NCBI GenBank assembly: GCA_965227215.1
Contig: OZ245729.1
Span: forward strand, 1,612,001 to 1,676,000
Length of the DNA stretch: 64,000 bases
Origin: Gracilimonas sp965227215
Lineage (GTDB): Bacteria > Bacteroidota > Rhodothermia > Balneolales > Balneolaceae
Reading direction: 5' to 3'
In this document: piece by piece, positions 45,457 through 53,475 of the stretch
How positions within the stretch are numbered: the stretch's first letter is position 1
Layout of the letters: every line of letters starts with the position of its first letter
The notes under the pieces: model-generated
What the model saw: the letters and a program-made list of their open reading frames with translations, nothing else
Told to the model about the DNA's origin: nothing
The model's database searches: none
Program-made: the position numbers and the translations under genes

Positions 45457-45855
45457 ATGCATATTGATCATATTGGCATTGCCGTAAAAGACATTAAGAA
45501 AGCCACAGAAACCTATTCTAAAGTTTTAAACGCCTCTCCCACCAAATCCGAGACCGTGGAAAGTGAAAAGGTGGAAACGGTGTTTTTCCAGACCGGGGAG
45601 TCGAAGGTGGAGCTGCTTGGTCCCACTGCCGATGATTCCGTGATTGCAAAGTATGTAGAAAAGAAAGGCGAAGGCATCCATCATATAGCCTTTGAAGTGG
45701 ATGACATCCACGCTGAGCTGGCCCGCCTTCGGCAAGAAGGCTTCACGGTGTTAAACGAAAAACCCAAAAACGGAGCCGACAATAAATTGGTGGCCTTCGT
45801 TCATCCGAAGGATAATCATGGGGTTTTGATTGAATTGTGCCAAACCAAGAAATGA
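45457..45855 (+). CDS. mce: Methylmalonyl-CoA epimerase
   Basis: A 132-residue vicinal-oxygen-chelate protein. Metal ligands expected for the family are seen in IDHIGIAV (His), ESKVELLGP (Glu), GIHHIAFEVDD (His) and GVLIELCQ (Glu). KGEGIHHIAFEV is the diagnostic MCE motif. It interconverts (2R)- and (2S)-methylmalonyl-CoA in propionate and branched-chain catabolism, feeding methylmalonyl-CoA mutase. No mutase or carboxylase gene is adjacent. The two tRNA-like genes follow 45 bp downstream. Confidence 0.93.
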   Translation: MHIDHIGIAVKDIKKATETYSKVLNASPTKSETVESEKVETVFFQTGESKVELLGPTADDSVIAKYVEKKGEGIHHIAFEVDDIHAELARLRQEGFTVLNEKPKNGADNKLVAFVHPKDNHGVLIELCQTKK

Positions 45856-45887
45856 TTGAGTTTTGCCTGATTTGATGCGTATCTTTA
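45856..45887 (+). promoter_or_regulatory. Candidate promoter before the tRNA-Pro pair
   Basis: TTG at 45856-45858, 21-nt spacer, TATCTTTA at 45880-45887 (one mismatch to TAnnTTTG). Transcription would begin about 5-7 nt before the first tRNA-like copy. The TTG overlaps the very end of the epimerase gene region. Confidence 0.5.
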
Positions 45888-45899
45888 GCGCTCATTAAT

Positions 45900-45976
45900 C
45901 GGGGCGTGGCTCAGCTAGGTAGAGCGTCCCGACAGGCTTGTCGGGAAGGTCGCTGGTTCAAATCCAGTCGCCCGGC
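45900..45976 (+). pseudogene. Decayed tRNA-Pro copy with the anticodon arm replaced by a hairpin
   Basis: Positions 45900-45925 (acceptor 5' half and D arm) and the variable/T-arm are identical to the intact tRNA-Pro at 46016. The 17-nt anticodon arm is replaced by the 20-nt perfect hairpin TCCCGACAGGCTTGTCGGGA (8 bp, GGCT loop), leaving no normal seven-base anticodon loop. The 3' acceptor strand has CGCCCGG instead of CGCCCCG, giving one mismatch with the 5' strand. It cannot decode as drawn; it may be a pseudogene or a tRNA-like RNA. Confidence 0.7.
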
Positions 45977-46015
45977 TTATTTAGTAAAAAGATTATTTAA
46001 CTTAGTGTTTTAAAT

Positions 46016-46091
<76 letters not shown>

Positions 46092-46093
46092 TT

Positions 46094-46130
46094 AAAGAAG
46101 GACGTTAGCAACTGCTGGCGTCCTTCTTTA
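46094..46130 (+). terminator. Terminator hairpin after tRNA-Pro
   Basis: AAAGAAGGACG (46094-46104) pairs perfectly with CGTCCTTCTTT (46119-46129), with AGCAACTGCT able to extend inside; TTTATTTAA follows. The flanking A/T bases on both sides allow use from either direction, which also suits the convergent gene ending at 46158. Confidence 0.75.
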
Positions 46131-46157
46131 TTTAATACAGTCTCTGAATAGAAAGAG

Positions 46158-46889
46158 TTATTCAATACTCAAGCTATACACCCGCCCACTTTCAAGCGTA
46201 GTTTGTGCCAAATCTATGATCAATGATTTTCTCCCGGGCACAGAAATCTGTATTTGCTGTATGCTGGGTATTATATAGACCAAATGGTAGTTCTCTCCTT
46301 TCTGAATGTTTAATAATTTCTCGGAATCAGAGCCCGTGATTTCCAGGTTCTCCAATTCAGAATAGATTTTCAAACCGGTGGCTAATACACCCTCCGCATT
46401 TTTATTATCCCTGCGGTTGGCTATTAGCTCATTATTCAGAAACTCCATTTCCTTGACTATTCTTAACTCATTAGAATTGTTCTTTTTGGATTGTTCCGTT
46501 AATTGAATTTCCCAAACTTTACCGCTCTCCAGCTTAATTCCCACTTCACTCAAAATAATATCCAATGGATCAACACCTTCTTTGTAGATATTCACTTTAC
46601 TCTCTTCCGGAGAAAGTAGAACCAATACTGAATTTTCGTATCCCATTTTACTGAGCACTCCCAAAGTTGACTCAATGGTTAAGTTCTTCAGAGAGGTTTT
46701 AATTAACAAGCCTGCTGCCAGCTTTCCGTTTACATCATAATTTACTTCACGGTCAGCAATGATCTGGTCGGAAGAAAGCATGGGCTCATCCCGGATTACC
46801 AACTCTTTCTCATGTGAATTCTGGGCCAAAATCGCATGGCTTACACAGAACAGAACACCGGTTATTATAACTTTTCTCAGCAAATACAT
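46158..46889 (-). CDS. Exported protein with two internal repeats, unknown function
   Basis: I do not recognise the family. The 243-residue protein has a signal peptide (ends AILAQ near residue 23) and two similar halves of about 95-100 residues. Each begins with an N-G-x-L-A-[AT]-G-L-[LK]-I motif (GKLAAGLLIKTSLKNLTIES; GVLATGLKIYSELENLEITG) and ends with LESGKVWEIQL or LESGRVYSLSIE, with a beta-rich centre. The pattern suggests two Ig- or PEGA-like beta domains made by duplication. A GGAAGGG ribosome-binding site precedes the ATG. Probably periplasmic or surface exposed; the role is open. Confidence 0.65.
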   Translation of the reverse strand: MYLLRKVIITGVLFCVSHAILAQNSHEKELVIRDEPMLSSDQIIADREVNYDVNGKLAAGLLIKTSLKNLTIESTLGVLSKMGYENSVLVLLSPEESKVNIYKEGVDPLDIILSEVGIKLESGKVWEIQLTEQSKKNNSNELRIVKEMEFLNNELIANRRDNKNAEGVLATGLKIYSELENLEITGSDSEKLLNIQKGENYHLVYIIPSIQQIQISVPGRKSLIIDLAQTTLESGRVYSLSIE

Positions 46890-47156
46890 GTACCCTTCCC
46901 ACTAATTATTAATAACATTATGATCGCAAACACGAGAAATTAATTTCTAAAATCAATACGTGTTTTCACCCATCTGAGCCGTCATTGTATTCCTAAGAAT
47001 CGTTATAGTATATTGACTCTTCTTATTTATATTAGATCGCATCTTTTTGGGGGATTAATGCTATTGGATCAAGGAGAAAAATGCTTTGGAAAATATTCCA
47101 AAAGTGGTGAAGCTCAAGGAGTTTAACAATATAATCAGTTAGTGTGGGTATCGGGT

Positions 47157-48434
47157 ATGAAAACAACATCACAATCTATTAATATTGACCAGCTTAATCT
47201 GCTCATGGAATTGGTTGGGAAAATAAATTCCAACCTTGAGCTCGATAAGTTACTCCGTGAGATTATGGATTCCGCCAAAATCATTATGGATACCGAGGCA
47301 AGCTCCCTTTTTCTGCTTTCGGAGGATAAATCAAAACTGACTTTAACCATACCAACCGGACCGGCTACTGCAGAACTTTCGGGTAAAAGTATGCCGGCAA
47401 ACCAAGGCTTAAGTGGTTGGGTAGTGCAGAATGTGGAACCCGTAATAGTAAAAGATGTTCAGACTGACCCCCGTTTTGCCGGTGAGCTGAGTGTAAGCTC
47501 TTCCTTCACTACCAAAGACCTTATCTGTGTGCCTCTTGTAAATCACAACGGAAAAGTAATCGGAGCCCTGCAAGCTATCAACAAAAAGAATCCGGATGAG
47601 CTTACGGATGATTTGATTCCTATTTTTCAGACCATGGCGAATCAGGCCGCTATTGCCATTGAGAATGCCAAACTTCAACAAGAGCGGATTGAAAAAGAGC
47701 TAATGGATAAAGAGCTTGAAGTTGCTCGTACCATTCAATCCGGCTTTTGGCCCAAGGAAGTTCCCAACATCCCTAACTATAGAATTGCAGGGTGTAGCAA
47801 GCCGGCTAAAAGTGTTGGCGGCGATTACTACGATTATATTCCCATTCCGGAAACCAACCGATGGGGATTTACAGTAGCCGATGTAACCGGCAAAGGGGTG
47901 CCCGCCTCTCTGCTGATGGCAACCATGCGTGCCTCTCTTCGCTCTCATGTGGAAAACAATAAAAACGTTGGCGATTCTATTAACAGTGTAAATAAGCTTA
48001 TCTATGAGGATTCTCCCATCGATAAGTTTATCACTGCCGTGTACGGTGAACTTGATACTGAAACACATACCTTTAATTATGTGAATGCCGGCCACAATAA
48101 CCCTTACCTGTTGGATGTACATAATCACAAACTCTCTCAGCTTGAAGTTGGGGGCGTTATGCTTGGGATAATGGATCCGGTAGACTTTCATGGAGATTCC
48201 ATTAAATTATATTCAGGTAACAAGCTGATCATGTTTTCGGATGGTATTCCGGAAGCCCGCAATACGGAAGGTGAGTTTTTTTCCGATGAACGTTTCGAAG
48301 AATGGCTCATCGAGCATAAATCCCTCAGCCCTTCCCAGATGATGATGAACCTGCTAAAAACGATTGACAATTTTAGTAAAGGTGAGCCTCAAAGTGACGA
48401 TATAACACTCATCATCATAGAGCGTGTGAAGTAA
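47157..48434 (+). CDS. GAF-domain PP2C/SpoIIE-type protein phosphatase
   Basis: About 425 residues from the ATG at 47157; an in-frame GTG lies 15 nt further upstream. N-terminal GAF domain (about 25-175; ASSLFLLSEDKSKLTLT, GLSGWVVQNVEPVIVKDV, VPLVNHNGKVIGALQAINK), a coiled linker (KELEVARTIQSGFWPKEVP), then a SpoIIE/RsbU phosphatase domain with metal-site motifs GGDYYDY, VADVTGKGVPASLLM, MFSDGIPEARN and QSDDITLII. Such proteins typically dephosphorylate anti-anti-sigma factors in partner-switching stress control; no RsbV/RsbW gene lies nearby. The GAF ligand is unknown. Confidence 0.92.
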   Translation: MKTTSQSINIDQLNLLMELVGKINSNLELDKLLREIMDSAKIIMDTEASSLFLLSEDKSKLTLTIPTGPATAELSGKSMPANQGLSGWVVQNVEPVIVKDVQTDPRFAGELSVSSSFTTKDLICVPLVNHNGKVIGALQAINKKNPDELTDDLIPIFQTMANQAAIAIENAKLQQERIEKELMDKELEVARTIQSGFWPKEVPNIPNYRIAGCSKPAKSVGGDYYDYIPIPETNRWGFTVADVTGKGVPASLLMATMRASLRSHVENNKNVGDSINSVNKLIYEDSPIDKFITAVYGELDTETHTFNYVNAGHNNPYLLDVHNHKLSQLEVGGVMLGIMDPVDFHGDSIKLYSGNKLIMFSDGIPEARNTEGEFFSDERFEEWLIEHKSLSPSQMMMNLLKTIDNFSKGEPQSDDITLIIIERVK

Positions 48435-48577
48435 AATCCTCGCGCAATCAAAATTAACGTTCAGGTTTTAAAAGTTCACTTCGCATTGTTTCATTCTTAA
48501 AAAAAGTTTGTAACAAACTGCTGCCAGGGAACTTTTTATAATGGGCATAAGTATACATCTACGAGGCAGACAATATT

Positions 48578-49075
48578 ATGTATATCATTAATAATAAAAG
48601 ACAAATAGAGCGCATAAAAGACATGGTAACTGTGCGAAAGAACATGGATACCTATGAAGTCTTTTACCACGATCCCTCTACCGGAGAGCTTTGGAAGAGC
48701 TTTTTTCCCCGTGGATACAGAAAACACCAGGGCCCCAAACTACTCCGCCCCGAACCACTACCGGAAAACCTGGAATTACAATTGGAGATTTGCCTCAACA
48801 GTCCTGACGACTCTGATGCCATCGGTCTGGGAATTGAGTGTTCGGTTAAGCCCGAAAAGTGGGAAGAGATCATAGACATTCTGGACAAAAACCGGAAGAA
48901 ATACCTTCGAAGCCATCTCAACACGTTCATAAAACATCTCGGCATTCTCAACCCAATGGATTCTCTTAAAGAGATTGAGCTACATCCAGACGACCTTGAA
49001 CTGGATGAGGAAAAACTTACCGCTCTCAAAAAGAGAGCAAAACGGATAAAACTGAAGAGATTCTTCAGAATCTAG
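48578..49075 (+). CDS. Hypothetical protein, 165 residues
   Basis: No family recognised. Soluble, highly charged and without a signal peptide. The N-terminal half has a short beta-rich segment (TYEVFYHDPSTGELWKSFFP), and the C-terminal half is helical and basic, ending KKRAKRIKLKRFFRI. The basic tail could bind nucleic acid or acidic membranes, which is inference only. It stands alone between the phosphatase and the small exported protein; a hairpin follows its stop. Confidence 0.6.
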   Translation: MYIINNKRQIERIKDMVTVRKNMDTYEVFYHDPSTGELWKSFFPRGYRKHQGPKLLRPEPLPENLELQLEICLNSPDDSDAIGLGIECSVKPEKWEEIIDILDKNRKKYLRSHLNTFIKHLGILNPMDSLKEIELHPDDLELDEEKLTALKKRAKRIKLKRFFRI

Positions 49076-49105
49076 CCTCCCTGCCTTTTTTAAAAACCTC
49101 TGATA

Positions 49106-49145
49106 CTGTCAGGAATCATCGATTTCTGACAGACTTCTTTTCTAA
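49106..49145 (+). terminator. Probable terminator hairpin
   Basis: CTGTCAGGAATC (49106-49117), loop ATC, GATTTCTGACAG (49121-49132), 11 of 12 paired, followed by ACTTCTTTTCT. The T-tract is interrupted, so it is a moderate candidate. Confidence 0.55.
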
Positions 49146-49304
49146 TATTAGAGAGTTTTAATTTCTAACATTTGTAAATACACGGCTTCACGCTAGTATA
49201 GACGTTGTTTTTTGTCAGGGGTGAGGAAATAATTTCCGCTTTATTATAATTAAAATTTTTTAATATTAGAGGAAATTAATATTATTTGGGTGAGATAAAT
49301 AAAA

Positions 49305-49724
49305 ATGAGAGTAGCAATCACCCACATATTAATCCTCCTGGTTTCCGGCTTTTGGGCTTCCCTTCAGGCACAAACAACTGCTGTAATGCAAGTTCGGGTT
49401 GAGGTTGTAAGCGGAGCCGGATTATCTTCCATTGAAGAAGGACTCATCGACTTAAGCTCTGTGGATGCTTATAACAATAATGTCAAAGCCGGAGGATTTT
49501 CTCTTCAAACCTCTCCGGGCACCGATGTAAGTGTCTCAATCTTTGAAAACGCCGGCATCAGAAATGTTGACGGCGAAGCCATGGAGTTTGAATCACTTCA
49601 GGTGGATAAAAGAACCACGGAAACCGGTAAGCATCACATCTTTCTGAATGGCAAAATCAAAGACCTCAGCTCACTTAGAGGTCATTACCAAGGCGATGTA
49701 ACTGCTGTCATAGAATATCTTTAA
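49305..49724 (+). CDS. Small exported DUF4402-like beta-sandwich protein
   Basis: A 139-residue exported protein with a signal peptide (ends SLQAQ near residue 23). The mature part is beta-rich (VMQVRVEVVSGAGLSS, FSLQTSPGTDVSVSIF, HIFLNGKIKDLSSLRGHYQGDVTAVIEYL). The final 'GxYxGDVTVxVEYL' pattern and length resemble DUF4402 proteins, which are pilus-like or surface beta-sandwich proteins. The family call is tentative. The 229-bp upstream gap is very AT-rich and may hold its promoter. Confidence 0.6.
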   Translation: MRVAITHILILLVSGFWASLQAQTTAVMQVRVEVVSGAGLSSIEEGLIDLSSVDAYNNNVKAGGFSLQTSPGTDVSVSIFENAGIRNVDGEAMEFESLQVDKRTTETGKHHIFLNGKIKDLSSLRGHYQGDVTAVIEYL

Positions 49725-49911
49725 GGATTTCCTATAACCGGCACCCTTCTCTTCCTCCCCAAAAAGGGGATTCCGTACCCGCTTATCGTCCCTTCTTCAA
49801 AAATCTTAAATAGTTTTTCCAATCCGGTGGCTCTTGCACTTCGTAGTATTACAGTGCTGATTTTAAGTGATTGGCAAACATATACTCCGAATAACTCAAG
49901 CAAAGCCCTGG

Positions 49912-49940
49912 TTTTGATCGGTCGGGGCTTTTTCTTTTTT
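49912..49940 (+). terminator. Rho-independent terminator between convergent genes
   Basis: AAAGCCC, loop, GGGGCTTT followed by TTCTTTTTT. It lies 188 bp past the DUF4402-like gene and just before the convergent methyltransferase gene; the intervening sequence holds no ORF. Confidence 0.7.
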
Positions 49941-49944
49941 CTCT

Positions 49945-50586
49945 CTAGTCAGGCTTTGTTGAGCAGATGAGGAACAGGTTCCAGTAGCGGTAATACCAGG
50001 CCTGTTTGTGAGTAATACTGAAATGAAAGGACCTTAGCAGTTGCTCCGCTTCCTTTATAGAAACCGTTTGGATGGTTTCACTCGTAAACTTATCGATGAG
50101 ATAATTGATTGGCCTGAAGAACCCTTCTTTGTTCCAATCCAGCAAATAAAATCTCCCACCGGGCTTAAGCACCCGATAGACCTCTCCGATTACTGCTGCC
50201 TGATCCGAATAATTATGAAAAGCATTTAACGAAATTACCCGATCAAAAGAATGGGATTCAAACCCCATTTGATCTGCACTAAAACCGGTAAAAAGAAACC
50301 GTTCATCAGAACCCACCTTCTCTTTAGCTTTTGCCAGCATTTCAGTGGATACATCGTTTAGCACAAATTCGTCGAAATCCCATTCATTCTGGTGAACATA
50401 TTTTGCCAGGTATCCGGTTCCGGCACTTATATCCAGCAGCCGGTCAGAAGGCGATGCTTCCAACTGATCCAACATTTTTTGATGCGTATTCTCTATATAT
50501 CCCTTCCAGCGTGCATCATATTCAGGTGCGAGGGCATCGTAGCTTTCGGATGTATGATCTCTGTTTACTTCTTTTTTAATGGACAC
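49945..50586 (-). CDS. Class I SAM-dependent methyltransferase
   Basis: A 213-residue methyltransferase with motif I LLDISAGTGYLAKYV, motif II region FDEFVLNDVSTEML, DRVISLNAFHNYSD and VLKPGGRFYLLDW. The overall UbiE/BioC-like layout does not define the substrate. It has only one Cys (near the C-terminus, LICSTK), so it lacks the conserved Cys triad of arsenite methyltransferase ArsM and is not the missing partner of the arsenosugar cluster. Monocistronic. Confidence 0.85.
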   Translation of the reverse strand: MSIKKEVNRDHTSESYDALAPEYDARWKGYIENTHQKMLDQLEASPSDRLLDISAGTGYLAKYVHQNEWDFDEFVLNDVSTEMLAKAKEKVGSDERFLFTGFSADQMGFESHSFDRVISLNAFHNYSDQAAVIGEVYRVLKPGGRFYLLDWNKEGFFRPINYLIDKFTSETIQTVSIKEAEQLLRSFHFSITHKQAWYYRYWNLFLICSTKPD

Positions 50587-50806
50587 TGCTCTTTATTCTA
50601 AAAATTACATCGGAACAAGGTTTTCTAAGTGGGCCCATTCCAAGTGCCTTTCTTCACCTACTAATACACTGAATATTGATTTTTCATTTAATAATCCCAC
50701 GATTATCTCTTTCTGAAAATCATTTTGTGTTCTTAGCAATCTGACTGAAAGGTCTCTTCGTATTCTCAAGTGATTAAGAAATAAAATTCATCAAGTAAAA
50801 ACTATT

Positions 50807-52321
50807 ATGAAATCACTAAACAAACTATTCATTATTCTGGCTGCTGTAGGACTATCCTTCACAGCCTGCGACAATAATAATTCATCGGGAGAAGATGATA
50901 CTGATATTCCGGCTGTTGAAGCCAACACTCAGGGTACCAGTAACGGAAACCAGGTCACTATATCTAATGTGGTATCTCCGGAAAGTGGGTGGATCGTTAT
51001 TCACCGCTCCAATGCCGAAGGCAACGGCCCACAGGTTCCTGAGATAATTGGTAAAACTATGGTTGAAGCCGGTGTAAATACCGATGTAACCATTCAGCTG
51101 GAAGAGGGCGTTTCTAACGAGGAAACCCTTTGGGCTATGCTGCATGAAGACACCGGAACCATGGGCGAGTATGAGTTTGACGGGGAAAACGGATTAGACC
51201 TTCCGGTTACCTTAAATGACGAAATCGTAATGACATCATTTATGATTTCCCAAACTGATCCTGCTATTTCTGTAATGGACCAGGTTAACCAAGGTAATAT
51301 TTTCAACATCGGATCTGTATCAGCTGCTGAAGACGGCTGGATTGTTATTCACGGCCCGAATGCAAATAACGACGGACCTCAAATTCCGGAAATTATTGGT
51401 AAAGCTGCTGTTTCTTCCGGCGTAAATGAGAATGTAGAAATTGTGCTTAACGAAGGCGCTGAAGTTTCTACCGGCGACAACCTCTTCCCAATGCTTCATT
51501 ATGATACCGGAACAGACGGTGAATATGAGTTTGATGGACAAAGCGGTTTAGACCAGCCCGTGATTACCGCAGAAGGTGAGATCGTACTTTCTTCTTTTGA
51601 AGTAATTGAAAATATGTCCACACTGATGGCGGAAGATCAAACCGTTATGAACAACTCCATCATGGTTGATGTAGAATCAGATACCGACGGATGGATCGTT
51701 GTGCATGCTTCCAACGAAGCTAATGACGGCCCCCAGATTCCGGAAATTATTGGTAAAGCACCGATTCAGGAAGGAATGAATACTGACGTTCAAATCACTT
51801 TTGATGACAGCGTTGTGGTCGAAGACGGTGACGTACTTTACCCTATGGCACACTACGATACCGGAACGATTGGCACATACGAGTTTGATGGTCAAGGACC
51901 GCACGACCAACCAGTTGTAACTGCCAACGGCATTCTGTTAACGAGTATCACCGTAAGCGGTTCGGCATCACCTGCAGTAGTAGCTGAAGATCAGGCGGTA
52001 GAGAACGGAAGTATTATGATCTCTGAAACCATGACCAACCAAATTGGATTTGTAGTGCTTCACAGAGACACCGGCAACGATTCTCCGGTAGTTCCTGCAA
52101 GTATAGGACATGGACAGGTTTATACCGGGCAAAACACGGACTTAGTTATCGAACTTAACGACGGTGAAAGCCTGGAGTCAGGAGAGAAAGTATGGGCAAT
52201 GTTACACATCGACAATGGAACCATCGGGTCTTATGATTTCGACGGTTCGGAAGGAAGTGATGACCCGCCCGTATTTGACGACATGAACAACATTGTAATG
52301 GTTCAATTTACTATTCAGTAA
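50807..52321 (+). CDS. Lipoprotein of four tandem DUF7282-like repeats
   Basis: A 504-residue predicted lipoprotein (lipobox FTAC, Cys21) followed by an Asp/Asn/Ser-rich linker and four repeats of about 110-115 residues. The core of each is GWIVIH...GPQIPEIIGK, then a NTDVTI/NENVEI-type strand, then an [AP]MLHYDTGT-GEYEFDG-like segment. The repeat resembles DUF7282, a domain I know mainly from haloarchaeal surface proteins. Mature composition is very acidic, as in halophile surface proteins. The first three repeats are close; the fourth has drifted (FVVLHRDTGNDSPVVPASIG). Function unknown. Confidence 0.75.
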   Translation: MKSLNKLFIILAAVGLSFTACDNNNSSGEDDTDIPAVEANTQGTSNGNQVTISNVVSPESGWIVIHRSNAEGNGPQVPEIIGKTMVEAGVNTDVTIQLEEGVSNEETLWAMLHEDTGTMGEYEFDGENGLDLPVTLNDEIVMTSFMISQTDPAISVMDQVNQGNIFNIGSVSAAEDGWIVIHGPNANNDGPQIPEIIGKAAVSSGVNENVEIVLNEGAEVSTGDNLFPMLHYDTGTDGEYEFDGQSGLDQPVITAEGEIVLSSFEVIENMSTLMAEDQTVMNNSIMVDVESDTDGWIVVHASNEANDGPQIPEIIGKAPIQEGMNTDVQITFDDSVVVEDGDVLYPMAHYDTGTIGTYEFDGQGPHDQPVVTANGILLTSITVSGSASPAVVAEDQAVENGSIMISETMTNQIGFVVLHRDTGNDSPVVPASIGHGQVYTGQNTDLVIELNDGESLESGEKVWAMLHIDNGTIGSYDFDGSEGSDDPPVFDDMNNIVMVQFTIQ

Positions 52322-52342
52322 ATTGAGGCGTTAAGTGGTTGA

Positions 52343-52374
52343 GGCTGCCGGTAATCCCGGCAGCCTTTTTTATT
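52343..52374 (+). terminator. Rho-independent terminator
   Basis: GGCTGCCGG, loop TAATC, CCGGCAGCC followed by TTTTTTATTT, directly after the repeat lipoprotein. The nine-base GC-rich stem is perfect. Confidence 0.92.
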
Positions 52375-52384
52375 TGAGCGAATT

Positions 52385-52834
52385 TTAAGGCTGAACGGAA
52401 AGCTTTTTTGTAACCTCACCGGCACCGGCAAACTTTAATAGAACAGCAACGGAATCACCGGTTTGTAATTCCTGATTCAAACCCATCAGCATAACATGAA
52501 GCCCTCCCTGCCTGAAACGAATTTCTTCACCGGGCTGAATAATAACTTTCTTTTGCTCCCGCATCCCCATCATCCCGCCTTCTGTTTCGTACGACTCATG
52601 CACCTGCACCATATCTGCAACATCAGCTTCTACTGAGATAAGAGTATCCGCTTTTGTCAGTGTATTTGCGTACACAAAATAAGCTGCACTTGTTCCACCT
52701 GAGGCAGCCGGGCGAACCCGCTCTCTTAGTATATCGGATCCCTCATTCATTTTCTTTCCGTCAGATTCTTGTTTCGTACAGGCCACAGAAAGCATCAACC
52801 CGCCGATAAATAAAAGCGTAACTGTTTTTTTCAT
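52385..52834 (-). CDS. PCuAC-family periplasmic copper chaperone
   Basis: A 149-residue predicted lipoprotein (lipobox SVAC, Cys19). The copper-binding signature H(M)x10Mx21HxM is seen as QVHESYETEGGMMGM ... GLHVMLMG. PCuAC delivers Cu(I) to the CuA/CuB sites of cytochrome oxidase with SCO proteins, and this gene overlaps the SCO gene by 4 nt on the same strand. Being lipid-anchored keeps it in the periplasm. Strong family and context support. Confidence 0.9.
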   Translation of the reverse strand: MKKTVTLLFIGGLMLSVACTKQESDGKKMNEGSDILRERVRPAASGGTSAAYFVYANTLTKADTLISVEADVADMVQVHESYETEGGMMGMREQKKVIIQPGEEIRFRQGGLHVMLMGLNQELQTGDSVAVLLKFAGAGEVTKKLSVQP

Positions 52835-53406
52835 CGAACTTTGTTTAAATCTTCAATAACCAGGGAAGGAATCATAGGCTGACTTCCCCCATATTCAAAA
52901 ATGACCCGGGCTTGTTTATCCAACACCATAATTTTATCGGAATGATTGATGAAGTACAGCTCTTTTCCGTCTTCTGTTTGTTGAGTGAAGGAAACCTGAC
53001 TTCGAACACGAGCACTGTCCATCAACGCAAAAACCTGGGTAGAATCGCCGGTTAAAAAGGTGAAATTTTCATCCACTTCAAATGCTCTTCCATATTGCTT
53101 CAGCTTTGACGGAGTATCCCTGACCGGATCAAAAGTGGCAGCTACAAACTGTACATCATCCGGGTAATTCATCTCTTTCTGGATCTTGACAAGATTCTGG
53201 GTAATTAGTGAACAGATATCCGGACAGTTGGTGTAGATAAAGCCCATCACCACATAGTCGCCTTCAAAATCATCGGGGAACACAACCTCAGAGCTATCAC
53301 TGTCAACCAGTTGAAAAGAGGCGTCGCCCATATCTTCGATTACTTTCGGATTATTGCCACAGCCAATTACTATAAAGGGTATAAAAAAGAGTATTAGTTT
53401 TTTCAT
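52831..53406 (-). CDS. SCO1/SenC-family copper chaperone
   Basis: A 191-residue lipoprotein (lipobox IVIGC, Cys16) with a thioredoxin-like fold: CPDIC (Cys61, Cys65) and the distal His in INHSDKIMVLD form the copper site; FVAATFDPVRDTP is also typical. SCO assembles or reduces the CuA centre of cytochrome c oxidase. It is the first gene of an SCO-PCuAC pair, divergent from the CXXCH lipoprotein gene across a 69-bp spacer. Confidence 0.93.
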   Translation of the reverse strand: MKKLILFFIPFIVIGCGNNPKVIEDMGDASFQLVDSDSSEVVFPDDFEGDYVVMGFIYTNCPDICSLITQNLVKIQKEMNYPDDVQFVAATFDPVRDTPSKLKQYGRAFEVDENFTFLTGDSTQVFALMDSARVRSQVSFTQQTEDGKELYFINHSDKIMVLDKQARVIFEYGGSQPMIPSLVIEDLNKVR

Positions 53407-53409
53407 GTG

Positions 53410-53440
53410 TTGAATGTAAGACTATTCACAAATAACTTAG
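53410..53440 (+). promoter_or_regulatory. Candidate promoter of the CXXCH lipoprotein gene
   Basis: TTG at 53410-53412, 20-nt spacer, TAACTTAG at 53433-53440 (one mismatch to TAnnTTTG), about 35 bp before the ATG at 53476. It lies in the spacer shared with the divergent SCO gene. Confidence 0.45.
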
Positions 53441-53475
53441 GCATAGTTATAACAACTAATCAATACTCATCTATT

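Noticed and set aside
47083..47104. Small palindrome CTTTGGAA-AATA-TTCCAAAAG before the phosphatase gene
   Set aside because: Eight-base AT-rich stem without other copies in the window; could occur by chance in a 250-bp AT-rich gap.
47700..48191. 163-residue minus-strand frame within the SpoIIE phosphatase gene
   Set aside because: Antisense to conserved phosphatase motifs; the sequence shows no domain and no signal.
48508..48522. AGTTTGTAACAAACT palindrome downstream of the phosphatase gene
   Set aside because: Perfect but only 7 bp with a 1-nt centre and no T-tract; too short to call a terminator or operator.
49945..50586. Candidate ArsM for the arsenosugar cluster
   Set aside because: It is a methyltransferase but lacks the conserved arsenic-binding cysteines (only one Cys, near the C-terminus) and is 32 kb away.
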